Shown here piece after piece: positions 16,434-24,582 of a stretch of 26,217 bases of DNA. Each line of letters begins with the position of its first letter. Position 1 is the stretch's first letter. The position numbers and the translations under genes are program-made. The notes beneath the pieces are model-generated. The model saw only the letters and a program-made list of their open reading frames with translations. It was not told where the DNA came from and made no database searches. The stretch is from PWPR01 sp046542315 (GTDB lineage: Bacteria; Bacillota; UBA994; PWPR01), in assembly GCA_046542315.1 (NCBI GenBank), contig JBKHBO010000024.1:1-26217 (forward strand), written 5' to 3'.

Positions 16434-16533
16434 GGGCACTTTAAGATAATTCCTCTTTATTTATGCGCTAATACAGTAAGTGTTTAATACAGCTCCTATA
16501 GATGTAATGATAAGTCAAATTCTTAAAGTGCCC
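16434..16533 (+). terminator. Long inverted repeat (13-bp perfect arms, 74-base interior) after phnE; terminator or small element
   Basis: GGGCACTTTAAGA (16434-16446) is exactly complementary to TCTTAAAGTGCCC (16521-16533), which is followed by a T-rich TTTATATATT. The 74 bases between contain a repeated TAATACAG and no long open frame. This could be the phn operon's terminator with an unusually large loop, a structured RNA that may fold internally, or a miniature inverted-repeat insertion. Sequence alone does not decide between them. Confidence 0.5.
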
Positions 16534-16628
16534 TTTATATATTATTAAACTCTAATTTTATCTTAGAATTCTATTTATTCTATAAGTCAATATTAGTAAC
16601 TCGACAATATTATGCAATGGAGGTAAAC

Positions 16629-17450
16629 ATGAAAGCAGACTTACATGTTCATACAAATATATCAGATTGCAATCTATCCCCTGAAGAAGTAATTAAAGAA
16701 GCGGTTAAAAATGATCTAAAAGCCATATCTTTAACAGATCATGATACTCTAGAAAGTTTAAAAGTATCACCTTTATTAGAAAAATATTATGATATTGAGA
16801 TAGTACCAGGATTAGAAATCAGTGCTTATGATTATGAGCTTAATAGGAAATGCCATATATTGGGCTATTATGTAAAACCCAACAAAGAAATTTTTGATTT
16901 TACTCAGCAAATTTTAAAAAAAAGACATAATAATTCACTAAAGCAAATAGAAAACTTAAAAAAACATGGATATAAAATAACAATTGAAGAAGTGTTGAAA
17001 GTGTCAGGAGAGACAATTTACAAACAACATATAATGCACATTTTAATTAAAAAAGGATATGCTAGAGAAGTTATCGGAGCCAAATATTATGAACTTTTTA
17101 AAAATGATGGAATATGCTCTCAAAGTATAAAATATCCTTCGATGATTGATGCTATTATTTTAATAAAAAATGCAGGGGGTTTGCCAGTATTAGCACATCC
17201 CACTTTGTATGGCAATTTGCCTTCAGTTTCTAAAATGGTTGAGGCTGGTTTAATGGGTATTGAAGGATCATATCCAACATTGATGAAAAATGATTTTAAA
17301 ATTATAAAAGAAATAGCTAATAAATATGGCTTAATTATAACTGGTGGGTCAGATTACCATGGTTTTTATGGGGAAGATTTGAATAACTATGTAGGCAAGC
17401 ACTATGTAGAGGATATAATCGTTAAAAAAATGAAAAACAGATTAAAATAG
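16629..17450 (+). CDS. PHP-domain phosphoesterase; probable phosphoribosyl 1,2-cyclic phosphate phosphodiesterase (PhnPP-like)
   Basis: The 273-residue protein has the PHP metal-binding motifs. MKADLHVHT supplies His6 and His8, SLTDHDT supplies Asp37, His38 and Asp39, and Glu63 lies in the VPGLEIS motif. His76 follows, then LAHP near residue 194 and GGSDYHG near the C-terminus. A PHP enzyme of this size from Eggerthella (PhnPP) hydrolyses both ester bonds of 5-phosphoribosyl 1,2-cyclic phosphate, the PhnJ product. The operon lacks phnP, so this gene is a strong candidate for that step. That is inference from family and position; other PHP phosphatases act on different substrates. The start is the ATG at 16629 with GGAGG at 16619-16623. 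The ATG at 16617 is part of the ribosome binding site region and is unlikely. Confidence 0.72.
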   Translation: MKADLHVHTNISDCNLSPEEVIKEAVKNDLKAISLTDHDTLESLKVSPLLEKYYDIEIVPGLEISAYDYELNRKCHILGYYVKPNKEIFDFTQQILKKRHNNSLKQIENLKKHGYKITIEEVLKVSGETIYKQHIMHILIKKGYAREVIGAKYYELFKNDGICSQSIKYPSMIDAIILIKNAGGLPVLAHPTLYGNLPSVSKMVEAGLMGIEGSYPTLMKNDFKIIKEIANKYGLIITGGSDYHGFYGEDLNNYVGKHYVEDIIVKKMKNRLK

Positions 17451-17521
17451 CATCTTTTAAAAATACTAAATACTAATAGTTAGCCAAAGATTATTTGATT
17501 ATTAAAAATATATCAATCAAG

Positions 17522-17550
17522 CTTTTAGACTTATATAGTCAAAAAGTTTT
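17522..17550 (+). terminator. Weak AT-rich hairpin downstream of the PHP gene
   Basis: CTTTTAGACT (17522-17531) pairs with AGTCAAAAAG (17537-17546) with one mismatch around a five-base loop, followed by TTTTAT. It is a modest terminator candidate about 70 bases after the stop codon. Confidence 0.35.
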
Positions 17551-17599
17551 ATAAGACAGTTTAGAATTTGAGCAGCTTTAAAATATTAATATAGTTATT

Positions 17600-18110
17600 G
17601 TGTCCTAAAACACTAAAAAAAGCAGTTGAAACAAGTGGAATTAGCCTGTATGAGTCAGGACTGTACAGTATGACTGAAAGAAATAGAGTCTTTAGGTATT
17701 GAAAATCTAAAAAACAATTGCTGCCATAGAAGAGGTAAATAAAAAAGTCCTAAAGATTTGAAAGTAGCAGGAATACTAGTCAACAAAGTAGATATGAGAC
17801 GTAACATTAATAAAAACGATCTAGAGCTACTAGGAAAGCAAAATGAGAAGGAATTTTTATAGTAATAGACTCTTCTATAATTTATTCACACAAAACGAAG
17901 AAACCTGTAAGAAACATGAAATACAGGCCCAGAAATGTGAACCATTTATAAAAAACAGCAGAAGAACTACTACTAAGTATATTAGAAGATGAGGCTAATC
18001 TATTGATATTGGAAATGCAGAGCTTGATACATATGACTGCTAGAGAATATAAAAAAAGCTTTAATAAAAGACACCATAGAATGACTATTTACGTTTAGAA
18101 TGAGCTATAT
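17600..18110 (+). pseudogene. Decayed ParA/Soj-like gene with debris of a following small frame
   Basis: Protein-like pieces in three frames line up along a ParA-type ATPase. SLYESGLYSMTE is followed by IESLGIENLKN, then TIAAIEEVNKKV, then KDLKVAGILVNKVDMRRNIN (17757-17812). After a stop come KPVRNMKYRPRN and KTAEELLL (to about 17977). The GILxNxVDxRxNI stretch and the KPV...AEELL tail are the most diagnostic parts. At least three frame changes and several stops separate the pieces, so it is dead. The frame then continues into MTAREYKKSFNKRHHRMTIYV, perhaps from a neighbouring small gene, also interrupted. The N-terminal Walker region was not found. A related tail lies at positions 2-112. Confidence 0.55.
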
Positions 18111-18257
18111 GAAGAATATCCAAAAGCACTATCTTCTTGAAAACCCTACTAACATTCTACCTAAATTTTTGGAGTATTACTCTAATAAATAATATCAACA
18201 AGGCAAATTAAGCTTAAGAAGTTTCGTATATTAGATCGGTGCGTACGGTGTAGTAGT

Positions 18258-18286
18258 AGGAGGAAATAAATTACTTACCTCCTCCT
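18258..18286 (-). terminator. Possible hairpin at the end of the Mrp operon
   Basis: AGGAGG (18258-18263) can pair with CCTCCT within 18278-18286, about 5 bases beyond the last Mrp stop codon. No T-run follows on the minus strand, so its function as an intrinsic terminator is doubtful. Confidence 0.25.
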
Positions 18287-18290
18287 TGAT

Positions 18291-19859
18291 CTATAAAAAT
18301 AGTTGGCAATATAAGAACATTAGCATAAAAGTTAAAGTTGTAAAAATAGCTAGTAGATAGTCGTTGACTTTACCAGTATGTAAATTTTGCATTAAACTAC
18401 CAACTTTATTGCCTGAGGTTGCTACTACTTCTTCAAAACTTTTGTACTTTGCATAAAGAAAATGATTGATACCATCTAGAGAATATTTGACCTCTATAAA
18501 AATAAGAACTATGGCTGCTATAATTGATAGAAAGCCTTCACTTATGCAAGACAAATTATACACACATGTTCTAGTTACTGGCAAAGTAGTTAGATGCAGA
18601 CCCCAAAATGGCAATGTTGCTAGTCCAATTAAAACTATACCATTAATTCTAAGAGGTAGTGGAAAACAGAAGACTCCTTTAGGTTTTTGAGATTTCTTTG
18701 AGCCCCATAAATAAAATACAAGTCTACCCATATAAGCAATCGAAAAGATACTTGATGCTAACATTAGTGTATTTAACTCAAAAGAATAAATTGCAGTTTT
18801 CACTAATGTTTTAGCTAAGTAGCCATAAGTTAAAGGAACACCTGCCATAGATGCAGTTAGCACTACTGATAACCAGCGTATCTCAGGGTGATAATAACCA
18901 ATACCTCTTAACTCTTCAATGTTTCTGCTCTTAGCACATTTTTCAAAGAATCCTGCTAAAAGAAAGAGTGATATTTTAGCAATTCCATGGTGGATTACAA
19001 AAACTAAGAAAATGCTAAATAAATCATCAATCCCACTGGCAAACAGCACAGTTCCAAGCCCCATTTGACTTATAGTTGAAAAAGCCAAAATTCTTTTGAT
19101 GTCCTTTTCAATTATAGCTCTAAAACCACCCCAGAAAATCATGATGAATCCAAAGATTAAAAAAGGCCTATAGCTAATAACACCAATTTTATAAATACCA
19201 AAGAGCCCTATTTTAACCATAACTCCAGATAATAGTGCACTTGCAGGAGCAGCTGCACTACCATGAGCTTCAGGTAACCAAAAATGAACTCCAGCAATAC
19301 CAAACTTGACACCCATAGAAACTAAAAAAAGTAGATACATTTTTTGTGGGACTTCTGTTATATAAAAACTGCCAGTAATTCCTATCGTCCTTGTCATAGT
19401 AAATAAAAGTAAGCCAGCTCCAAGTAGCTGAATTATAAGGTAGTTTTTAGCAACATCTCTATCACTTGGGAAAACTAATAGATAACCAATTATTGTAACT
19501 AATTCCCAAAAAGTAATCAGTCCATACCAGGTGTTTGAGGTAGCAACGCCGGTCATTGCTAAAAGCAATAATGTAGCCAAGGTGTAAAAGTGAGTTTTCT
19601 CACCATCATAATATTCCAAAGAAGCTGGTATTAGTACAAAGTATAAAATAGCTATTATTCTCAAAAAATTCAAGCCATTAGAGTCAAAAGTAAATAAAGG
19701 GCTACTCATAGCAGGAAGAATAAACGAAGTGCCAGGTTTTATAGTAAAAGTGGCGACAATTAGTATTGCTGCTGCAACTAAGCTTGTAAGAGGTTTATTA
19801 AATTTTATATCAAATAAGGCTAATGCTAAAAATATTAGTAGTAAAAATATTAATTCCAT
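18291..19859 (-). CDS. Third antiporter-like subunit (ND5/MrpA-N-terminal-like proton-translocating membrane protein)
   Basis: The 522-residue, highly hydrophobic protein belongs to the ND2/ND4/ND5 antiporter-like family. Expected charged membrane residues are present: Glu119 in the TM5-type ITFWELVTI, Lys185 in the TM7-type SMGVKFGIAGVHFWLPEAHG, and a later Lys in GYLAKTLVKTA. A His-containing HHGIAKISLFLLAG helix is also seen. In canonical Mrp operons the first gene, MrpA, combines an ND5-like domain with C-terminal MbhD/MbhE domains. Here the ND5-like part appears to be this separate gene, at the operon's 3' end, while the other domains are separate genes upstream. It starts immediately after the stop of the second MrpD (TAA directly followed by ATG). 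Confidence 0.82.
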   Translation of the reverse strand: MELIFLLLIFLALALFDIKFNKPLTSLVAAAILIVATFTIKPGTSFILPAMSSPLFTFDSNGLNFLRIIAILYFVLIPASLEYYDGEKTHFYTLATLLLLAMTGVATSNTWYGLITFWELVTIIGYLLVFPSDRDVAKNYLIIQLLGAGLLLFTMTRTIGITGSFYITEVPQKMYLLFLVSMGVKFGIAGVHFWLPEAHGSAAAPASALLSGVMVKIGLFGIYKIGVISYRPFLIFGFIMIFWGGFRAIIEKDIKRILAFSTISQMGLGTVLFASGIDDLFSIFLVFVIHHGIAKISLFLLAGFFEKCAKSRNIEELRGIGYYHPEIRWLSVVLTASMAGVPLTYGYLAKTLVKTAIYSFELNTLMLASSIFSIAYMGRLVFYLWGSKKSQKPKGVFCFPLPLRINGIVLIGLATLPFWGLHLTTLPVTRTCVYNLSCISEGFLSIIAAIVLIFIEVKYSLDGINHFLYAKYKSFEEVVATSGNKVGSLMQNLHTGKVNDYLLAIFTTLTFMLMFLYCQLFL

Positions 19860-21251
19860 TTAAATACCTCCTGAAGAAACGCTTTGTAGATAAGGAACTA
19901 GTTCTGAAGTTAAGATAACCATGAAAATAGTTATATATATTGCTTTATGTGCAAATATATCCCTTTTTGGTGTGCTAACCAGTTCTTTCTTAGACCAAAG
20001 GGATATAATTACTTTAAGATAATAAATAGTTGCTATAACAGTGCCTAAAGGTATCACTAATGCAGGGAGTAGTAAATTGAACTCAAGAAGGCTGCGCATT
20101 ATTAGCCATTTACTACTAAAAGCACTATATGGAGGGATACCTATTAAGCCGATTGCTCCAATAGTAAAAGCAATAGCTGGTATCTTTGCCACACGACCCA
20201 ATCCACGGACTTCACTAATAGAGCGCCCTCCCATAATTCCAACAGCTAAAAACAATAATGCTTTAAGAAAAGTATGAGCAATTATATGAGCAAAGCTACC
20301 AATGTAACCGCTAGTGCCATAAAAAAGACTAATTATAATATACCCAATTTGAGCAACTGTCGAGTAAGCAATCATTCTTCTTAAGTCAGTTTGTTGGTGT
20401 GCAGCAAAATGACCAAAAAGAATCGTTATAAATCCAATTGAAAGCATAATAATATTTAAAGAATGCAGTAATTCAATGTTTAGCTGAGAGGCATTGAATA
20501 GTTTGTAAAGTGTTAAAATGTTAAGTTTAATTATTATACCACTTGATAGGACGTTTACAGGTGTAGTCGCACTCATATAAACATCAGGCAGCCAAAAATG
20601 CATTGGAACAGCTCCAGCTTTTGCTAATGAGCCAGTTATTATTAAAGCCCAAAAAATAAACTGAGTAGTTAAATCAGCATTTGAAAATTCAGCCATAGCT
20701 AAATTAATATTCAAGTGGCCAGTATTAAAATATACGATAAGTATTGAGCTGAGAATTAAAACTCCTCCGACTGAACCAGTCAGCAAATATTTGATAGCTG
20801 CCTCTATGCAATATTTAGAATCTTTAAATGCTACAAGGGCATATGCTAAGACAGAAGTGATCTCTAAAAAAACATACATATTGAAAATATCTTGAGTAAC
20901 CACCCATGAAGAGGCAGAAAACAAAAGTAATAATATGAATAAGAAAAATTTAGGCTTCATTAATTCTGAATATGACCTAGCATATATAAGAGCTATTGCA
21001 ACTATAATATTAAAGGAGATTAAAAATATAACTCCCCACTGAGTAAATTCAAGAGTAATACCAATAGAGCTATCCCATTGACCCATTCTATGAAGTTGAG
21101 GTAATGATTGTTTTAATAATGAGTTGACTAAAATAGCTATATTTACTAAAAGAGCTGTAAAGCTAATAAATAGCCAATGATCTTTATTTAATTTTACTAA
21201 TAAACCAATTATTATTGCTGTAATAAGTGGAATGATAATAGAAATTAACAA
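19860..21251 (-). CDS. mrpD: Na+/H+ antiporter subunit D, second copy
   Basis: This 463-residue membrane protein of the MrpD/NuoN-type family aligns colinearly with the upstream gene. The key Glu is at residue 130 (MYVFLEITSV) and the key Lys at residue 211 (SLAKAGAVPMHFWLPD), exactly the same numbers as in the other copy. A late Lys lies in FSSKWLIMRS. The two genes therefore look like an old tandem duplication that kept both channels' charged residues. It would form one of the proton- or sodium-translocating modules of the complex in the cytoplasmic membrane. It is separated from the first copy by 25 bases and abuts the following ND5-like gene. Confidence 0.88.
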   Translation of the reverse strand: MLISIIIPLITAIIIGLLVKLNKDHWLFISFTALLVNIAILVNSLLKQSLPQLHRMGQWDSSIGITLEFTQWGVIFLISFNIIVAIALIYARSYSELMKPKFFLFILLLLFSASSWVVTQDIFNMYVFLEITSVLAYALVAFKDSKYCIEAAIKYLLTGSVGGVLILSSILIVYFNTGHLNINLAMAEFSNADLTTQFIFWALIITGSLAKAGAVPMHFWLPDVYMSATTPVNVLSSGIIIKLNILTLYKLFNASQLNIELLHSLNIIMLSIGFITILFGHFAAHQQTDLRRMIAYSTVAQIGYIIISLFYGTSGYIGSFAHIIAHTFLKALLFLAVGIMGGRSISEVRGLGRVAKIPAIAFTIGAIGLIGIPPYSAFSSKWLIMRSLLEFNLLLPALVIPLGTVIATIYYLKVIISLWSKKELVSTPKRDIFAHKAIYITIFMVILTSELVPYLQSVSSGGI

Positions 21252-21276
21252 GTTAGATGCTCCTTTAAAGTATTAT

Positions 21277-22674
21277 TTAAGCTCCAAAAAGAGATAGAAT
21301 TAACGGTGCAAAGATACTAGTTGAAATAATTCCAAATAAAATTAAAGATAAAGTAATCGCTTTTAGCCTTGAAAAACGAATATCAGGTAGTTTGGTTTTT
21401 TTATCAAAAATCACTATAAGTATTTTGACATAGTAAAGGACAGCTAAAATTGTTCCTAATGGGATTAGAAAAGAAATCAAAATAAACTGCTCAGCTAATA
21501 AACCTTTCATTAAAGCCCACTTGCTACTAAATCCATTAAGGGGTGGTATGCCAATTATGCCTAAAGCAGCGATTGTAAAAATTGCACTTGCAAAAGGATT
21601 TTTTCTGCCTGTTCCACGCATGTCCTCAATTTCTAGGCTGTTTTTGTACTTTACTAAAATACCAGCACTAAAGAATAGAGCAGACTTAAGCATAGCGTGA
21701 TTTAATGTATGAAAAAGAGCTCCCGCTTTAGAAGACACTGAGTAACTCAGTCCCATAATAATATAGCCAATTTGGGCTATTGACGAGTAAGCTAAAAGTC
21801 TTTTAATACTTGTTTGTCTATAAGCTACAAGATGGCCTAAAACAATTGATAAACCACCAATAATAAAAGTAATAGTGGTAATGGTTTGATCTAGCTTTGG
21901 AATAAAGCTTGAAGCATCCATTAATTTATATAGAGATACTATACTTAATTTTATTACAATACCACTTAATAAAGCACTAACTCCTGTCATTGCGCTAGCA
22001 TGAGCATCAGGTAGCCAAAAGTGCATAGGTGCAGAACCTGCTTTTGATAAAAAACCAGTTAAAAGCATCCCCCAAGTTATAAACTGGACTGTTAGATCTA
22101 CCTTGCTAAACTTACCCATAGCCAGCCCTATATTTAGTTCGCCTGTACTAAAGTGGATGATTAGTATAGCAAGTAATACTAGAATACTACTAATTGCACC
22201 AGTAAAAAGATATTTCAAAGATGCTTCTAGGGATTCTTTGCTTCTCCTATATGCAACTAGGGCATAAGATATTATTGACACTATTTCAATAAAAACAAAC
22301 ATATTATATAAATCATCAGTTACTGTCCAACCACTTATAGCAAAAAGCATAACCATTATAAGCATATAAAACTTGTAATCATTATTCTTATTTTCACCAT
22401 GACAGTAGCAGAGTATGGCTAAAAATAAAAAGTTCCATACTAAATTTAATGTTACTGTAACTTGACTAAATATTAAGACGATGCCAAGTCTTTCTCCCCA
22501 TTGTCCTAGGTTATAAATAATAGGAAGAGAGTTGTGGAGCAGAAAATATAGACAAAATGCTATATTTAATAAAAAAGCAATAGAGGCTAAAGTCAGCCAA
22601 AACCCCTTTCTTTTATTGTAAAAAACTCCAATTAAACTAGCTACAATTATGGGAGTTATAACAGTTAAAATCAT
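21277..22674 (-). CDS. mrpD: Na+/H+ antiporter subunit D, first copy
   Basis: The 465-residue membrane protein has about 14 predicted helices. Glu130 is in MFVFIEIVSI, Lys211 in FLSKAGSAPMHFWLPDAHAS, and a late Lys in FSSKWALMKG. It also has the family's RLLAYSSIAQIGYI segment (about residues 285-300). MrpD is one of the two large antiporter-like subunits of the Mrp complex, which exchanges cytoplasmic Na+ for external H+ and supports growth at high pH and salt. It follows mrpC by 24 bases. Having a second MrpD-type gene directly downstream is unusual compared with the seven-gene Bacillus operon. Confidence 0.9.
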   Translation of the reverse strand: MILTVITPIIVASLIGVFYNKRKGFWLTLASIAFLLNIAFCLYFLLHNSLPIIYNLGQWGERLGIVLIFSQVTVTLNLVWNFLFLAILCYCHGENKNNDYKFYMLIMVMLFAISGWTVTDDLYNMFVFIEIVSIISYALVAYRRSKESLEASLKYLFTGAISSILVLLAILIIHFSTGELNIGLAMGKFSKVDLTVQFITWGMLLTGFLSKAGSAPMHFWLPDAHASAMTGVSALLSGIVIKLSIVSLYKLMDASSFIPKLDQTITTITFIIGGLSIVLGHLVAYRQTSIKRLLAYSSIAQIGYIIMGLSYSVSSKAGALFHTLNHAMLKSALFFSAGILVKYKNSLEIEDMRGTGRKNPFASAIFTIAALGIIGIPPLNGFSSKWALMKGLLAEQFILISFLIPLGTILAVLYYVKILIVIFDKKTKLPDIRFSRLKAITLSLILFGIISTSIFAPLILSLFGA

Positions 22675-22698
22675 AAATAGTATCTCCTATTAAAAGGC

Positions 22699-23031
22699 TT
22701 AGCCTTTCAGTCTAGTTAAGTCATCTGACGACACAGAATCAGTGTGTTTATATATCTTAATCACTAAGCTAAGTGCAAGAGCAGTAGTCGCTGCACCAAT
22801 TACAATAGCAGTAAGTGTTAGTGCTTGAGGTAAAGGATTGACCATACTCTTATTTAAGTTAGCCAAAGGTGCTCCACTGCCTTTAATATAAGCACCACCT
22901 ATTGCAAAAAGCAAAACGGCACTCTCAATAATTATAAGAGCCATAATCATTTTGAATAGATTATTACTGACTATTAGAGTTGCAACTCCTAGGAAAAAGA
23001 GTATTAAAACTGCTATCAGAGTTCCTGGCAT
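22699..23031 (-). CDS. mrpC: Na+/H+ antiporter subunit C (NuoK-like)
   Basis: This 110-residue protein with three membrane helices is homologous to NuoK/MnhC. The family segment NPLPQALTLTAIVIGAATTA is present, as is the membrane Glu in MALIIIESAVLL. It contributes to the membrane ion path beside MrpD. Length is normal. It overlaps mrpB by one base (TAATG), showing tight translational coupling. Confidence 0.92.
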   Translation of the reverse strand: MPGTLIAVLILFFLGVATLIVSNNLFKMIMALIIIESAVLLFAIGGAYIKGSGAPLANLNKSMVNPLPQALTLTAIVIGAATTALALSLVIKIYKHTDSVSSDDLTRLKG

Positions 23032-23753
23032 TATGCTTGATCCTCCTCAGTGCGTTTTATCATGTTTAGTAAAATCACAGCTACGCTTGCAGCAACTTTT
23101 GAACCTGTAGCTATATTAAGTAGTCCGATATTTCCCCCTGATAGAAGCTCTCCAGGGGTGCCTTTAGGAAATATACTCGTTAAATTAGTTAAAAATGGAC
23201 TACCAACAATCATTGGAAGAAGTCCAATTCCAATGAATAGTAAAAGGCTAAGACTTTCAATAATAGCAAGCTTTTTATAGCTAATGTACTTCAGTACAGT
23301 GCTTTCACCAAAAACTACAAGGTGAAGAAGTACAATTGAAGCTAGAATAACTCCTCCTTGAAAACCTCCACCAGGAGAAAGATGCCCATGAATGATTATG
23401 TAGACACCAAAGATAACAATACAAGGACTATATAATAGAGAAGCAGCACGTGCTAAAACAGATAGTTGGGCACTTTTCTTAGGAGCTACTCTTGATGTAA
23501 ATAACATGCTTATTGCACTTGCAACACAAAAAAGAACTATTGCTTCTCCTAATGTGTCAAAACCTCTATAATCAAAGAGAATTGCTGAAACTATATTTAC
23601 AGCTCCTGTATCGTTAACTCCTTCACTAATATAATGCAAACTGGTATTATTGTGATTCCCATAATAGGTAAAGTCGGATACATTAAGCCTTAATGCAAAT
23701 AGTGCTAGGATTAAAATTACAAAACTAAGTAAGACTATTTTATTTTTACTCAT
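23031..23753 (-). CDS. mrpB: Na+/H+ antiporter subunit B with an N-terminal MbhE-like region
   Basis: The 240-residue protein joins two parts. Residues about 1-95 resemble MbhE (NIVSAILFDYRGFDTLGEA), which in canonical MrpA is the extreme C-terminus. Residues about 100-235 are MnhB proper, with YSPCIVIFGVYIIIHGHLSPGGGFQGGVI. Such an MbhE-MnhB fusion goes with the split MrpA seen in this operon. It is predicted to be an integral membrane protein with about six or seven helices. It overlaps the upstream DUF4040 gene by eight bases and mrpC by one. Confidence 0.9.
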   Translation of the reverse strand: MSKNKIVLLSFVILILALFALRLNVSDFTYYGNHNNTSLHYISEGVNDTGAVNIVSAILFDYRGFDTLGEAIVLFCVASAISMLFTSRVAPKKSAQLSVLARAASLLYSPCIVIFGVYIIIHGHLSPGGGFQGGVILASIVLLHLVVFGESTVLKYISYKKLAIIESLSLLLFIGIGLLPMIVGSPFLTNLTSIFPKGTPGELLSGGNIGLLNIATGSKVAASVAVILLNMIKRTEEDQA

Positions 23754-23991
23754 AAGGCTTTGCTCCTATCGTGTTTGATATGGCTATTATGAATAAACCG
23801 GTGGTCAAACCTGCACCTACGGAAGCTTCTGCTATTGCGACATCTGGTGCTCTATGGATAGCAAAGATAACTGCTAAAGCTACGCTAAAAACACTTAAAG
23901 CTAGTATACTATGTATAATATTTCGAAACACCATAGCTGCCACACCAGAAATAATTAATAAGACTAATAAGATAATATTAATCAGTTCCAT
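23746..23991 (-). CDS. MbhD-like (DUF4040) hydrogenase/antiporter subunit
   Basis: This 81-residue protein with three hydrophobic helices has the family core FRNIIHSILALSVFSVALA followed by HRAPDVAIAEASVGAG. The domain is normally part of MrpA's C-terminal region, or a separate MbhD subunit in archaeal-type operons. I place the start at the ATG at 23991, with AAGGAG seven bases upstream inside mrpG. A longer frame from 24033 would require 14 extra residues lying within mrpG. The stop overlaps the start of mrpB by eight bases. Confidence 0.87.
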   Translation of the reverse strand: MELINIILLVLLIISGVAAMVFRNIIHSILALSVFSVALAVIFAIHRAPDVAIAEASVGAGLTTGLFIIAISNTIGAKPYE

Positions 23992-24328
23992 TTTCATTCT
24001 CCTTGTTATAATAAATATATCCTTGGTATTCATCTACTACTGTATTAATACTACCAATTCTTCTCAGATAACATGCTCTAGCCAATGCTTGGGTTGCTAA
24101 AGGATTTGAAAAATAAAAGAATAGAATTAAAAGTAAAACTTTAGGTACAACATTGATATTGATATATGAGAGCATAATCCCTAAAAAGATTAAAGTTCCA
24201 CCTGCACTTAAACACTTTGTACCAGCATGGAGTTTTGTATATGCATCAGGGAATCTAATAATTCCAATAGATCCTAAGAAGCAGATTATACTACCTATTA
24301 ATATTAATATTTCTCCAAAAAAAGTCAT
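23978..24328 (-). CDS. mrpG: Na+/H+ antiporter subunit G
   Basis: The 116-residue protein has three membrane helices and the MnhG hallmark IIRFPDAYTKLHAGTK. It is a small accessory subunit needed for assembly of the Mrp complex. The C-terminal tail (about residues 84-116) is hydrophilic and acidic. It overlaps mrpF by an ATGA and the DUF4040 gene by 14 bases. Confidence 0.92.
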   Translation of the reverse strand: MTFFGEILILIGSIICFLGSIGIIRFPDAYTKLHAGTKCLSAGGTLIFLGIMLSYININVVPKVLLLILFFYFSNPLATQALARACYLRRIGSINTVVDEYQGYIYYNKENENGTD

Positions 24329-24582
24329 TTGCTGATCATCCCTTTTTCAAAGTAATTAGCAATTACTAAAATATCAATAAACATTAGTACACTGTATACT
24401 ATTGTAATATCAAAAAAATATACGGCATCCATAACTACTGCTAATAAAGCTAAGATAATAACTAGCAAAAAACCAAGCGTATCAGCAGCTACTATTCTAA
24501 TAGCTGTGTCACTTGCATAAATAACTTTAAAAAAACAAGTAAAAGCTGATAAAAGCAAAAACATCATAGCAATTATAACCAT
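24325..24582 (-). CDS. mrpF: Na+/H+ antiporter subunit F
   Basis: The 85-residue protein has three membrane helices and the MnhF pattern AADTLGFLLVIILALLA, with Asp in the second helix and an aspartate-containing YFFDITIVYSVL loop. The start is taken at the ATG at 24582, because GAGGGTG precedes it and the length then fits the family. A frame extending up to 24636 lies within mrpE. It overlaps mrpE by ten bases. Confidence 0.9.
   Translation of the reverse strand: MVIIAMMFLLLSAFTCFFKVIYASDTAIRIVAADTLGFLLVIILALLAVVMDAVYFFDITIVYSVLMFIDILVIANYFEKGMISK

Noticed and set aside
18466..18690. Plus-strand frames inside the Mrp operon (also 20041-20277, 23050-23280, 23771-24100 and 24153-24335)
   Set aside because: They are antisense shadows of clearly identified Mrp genes.
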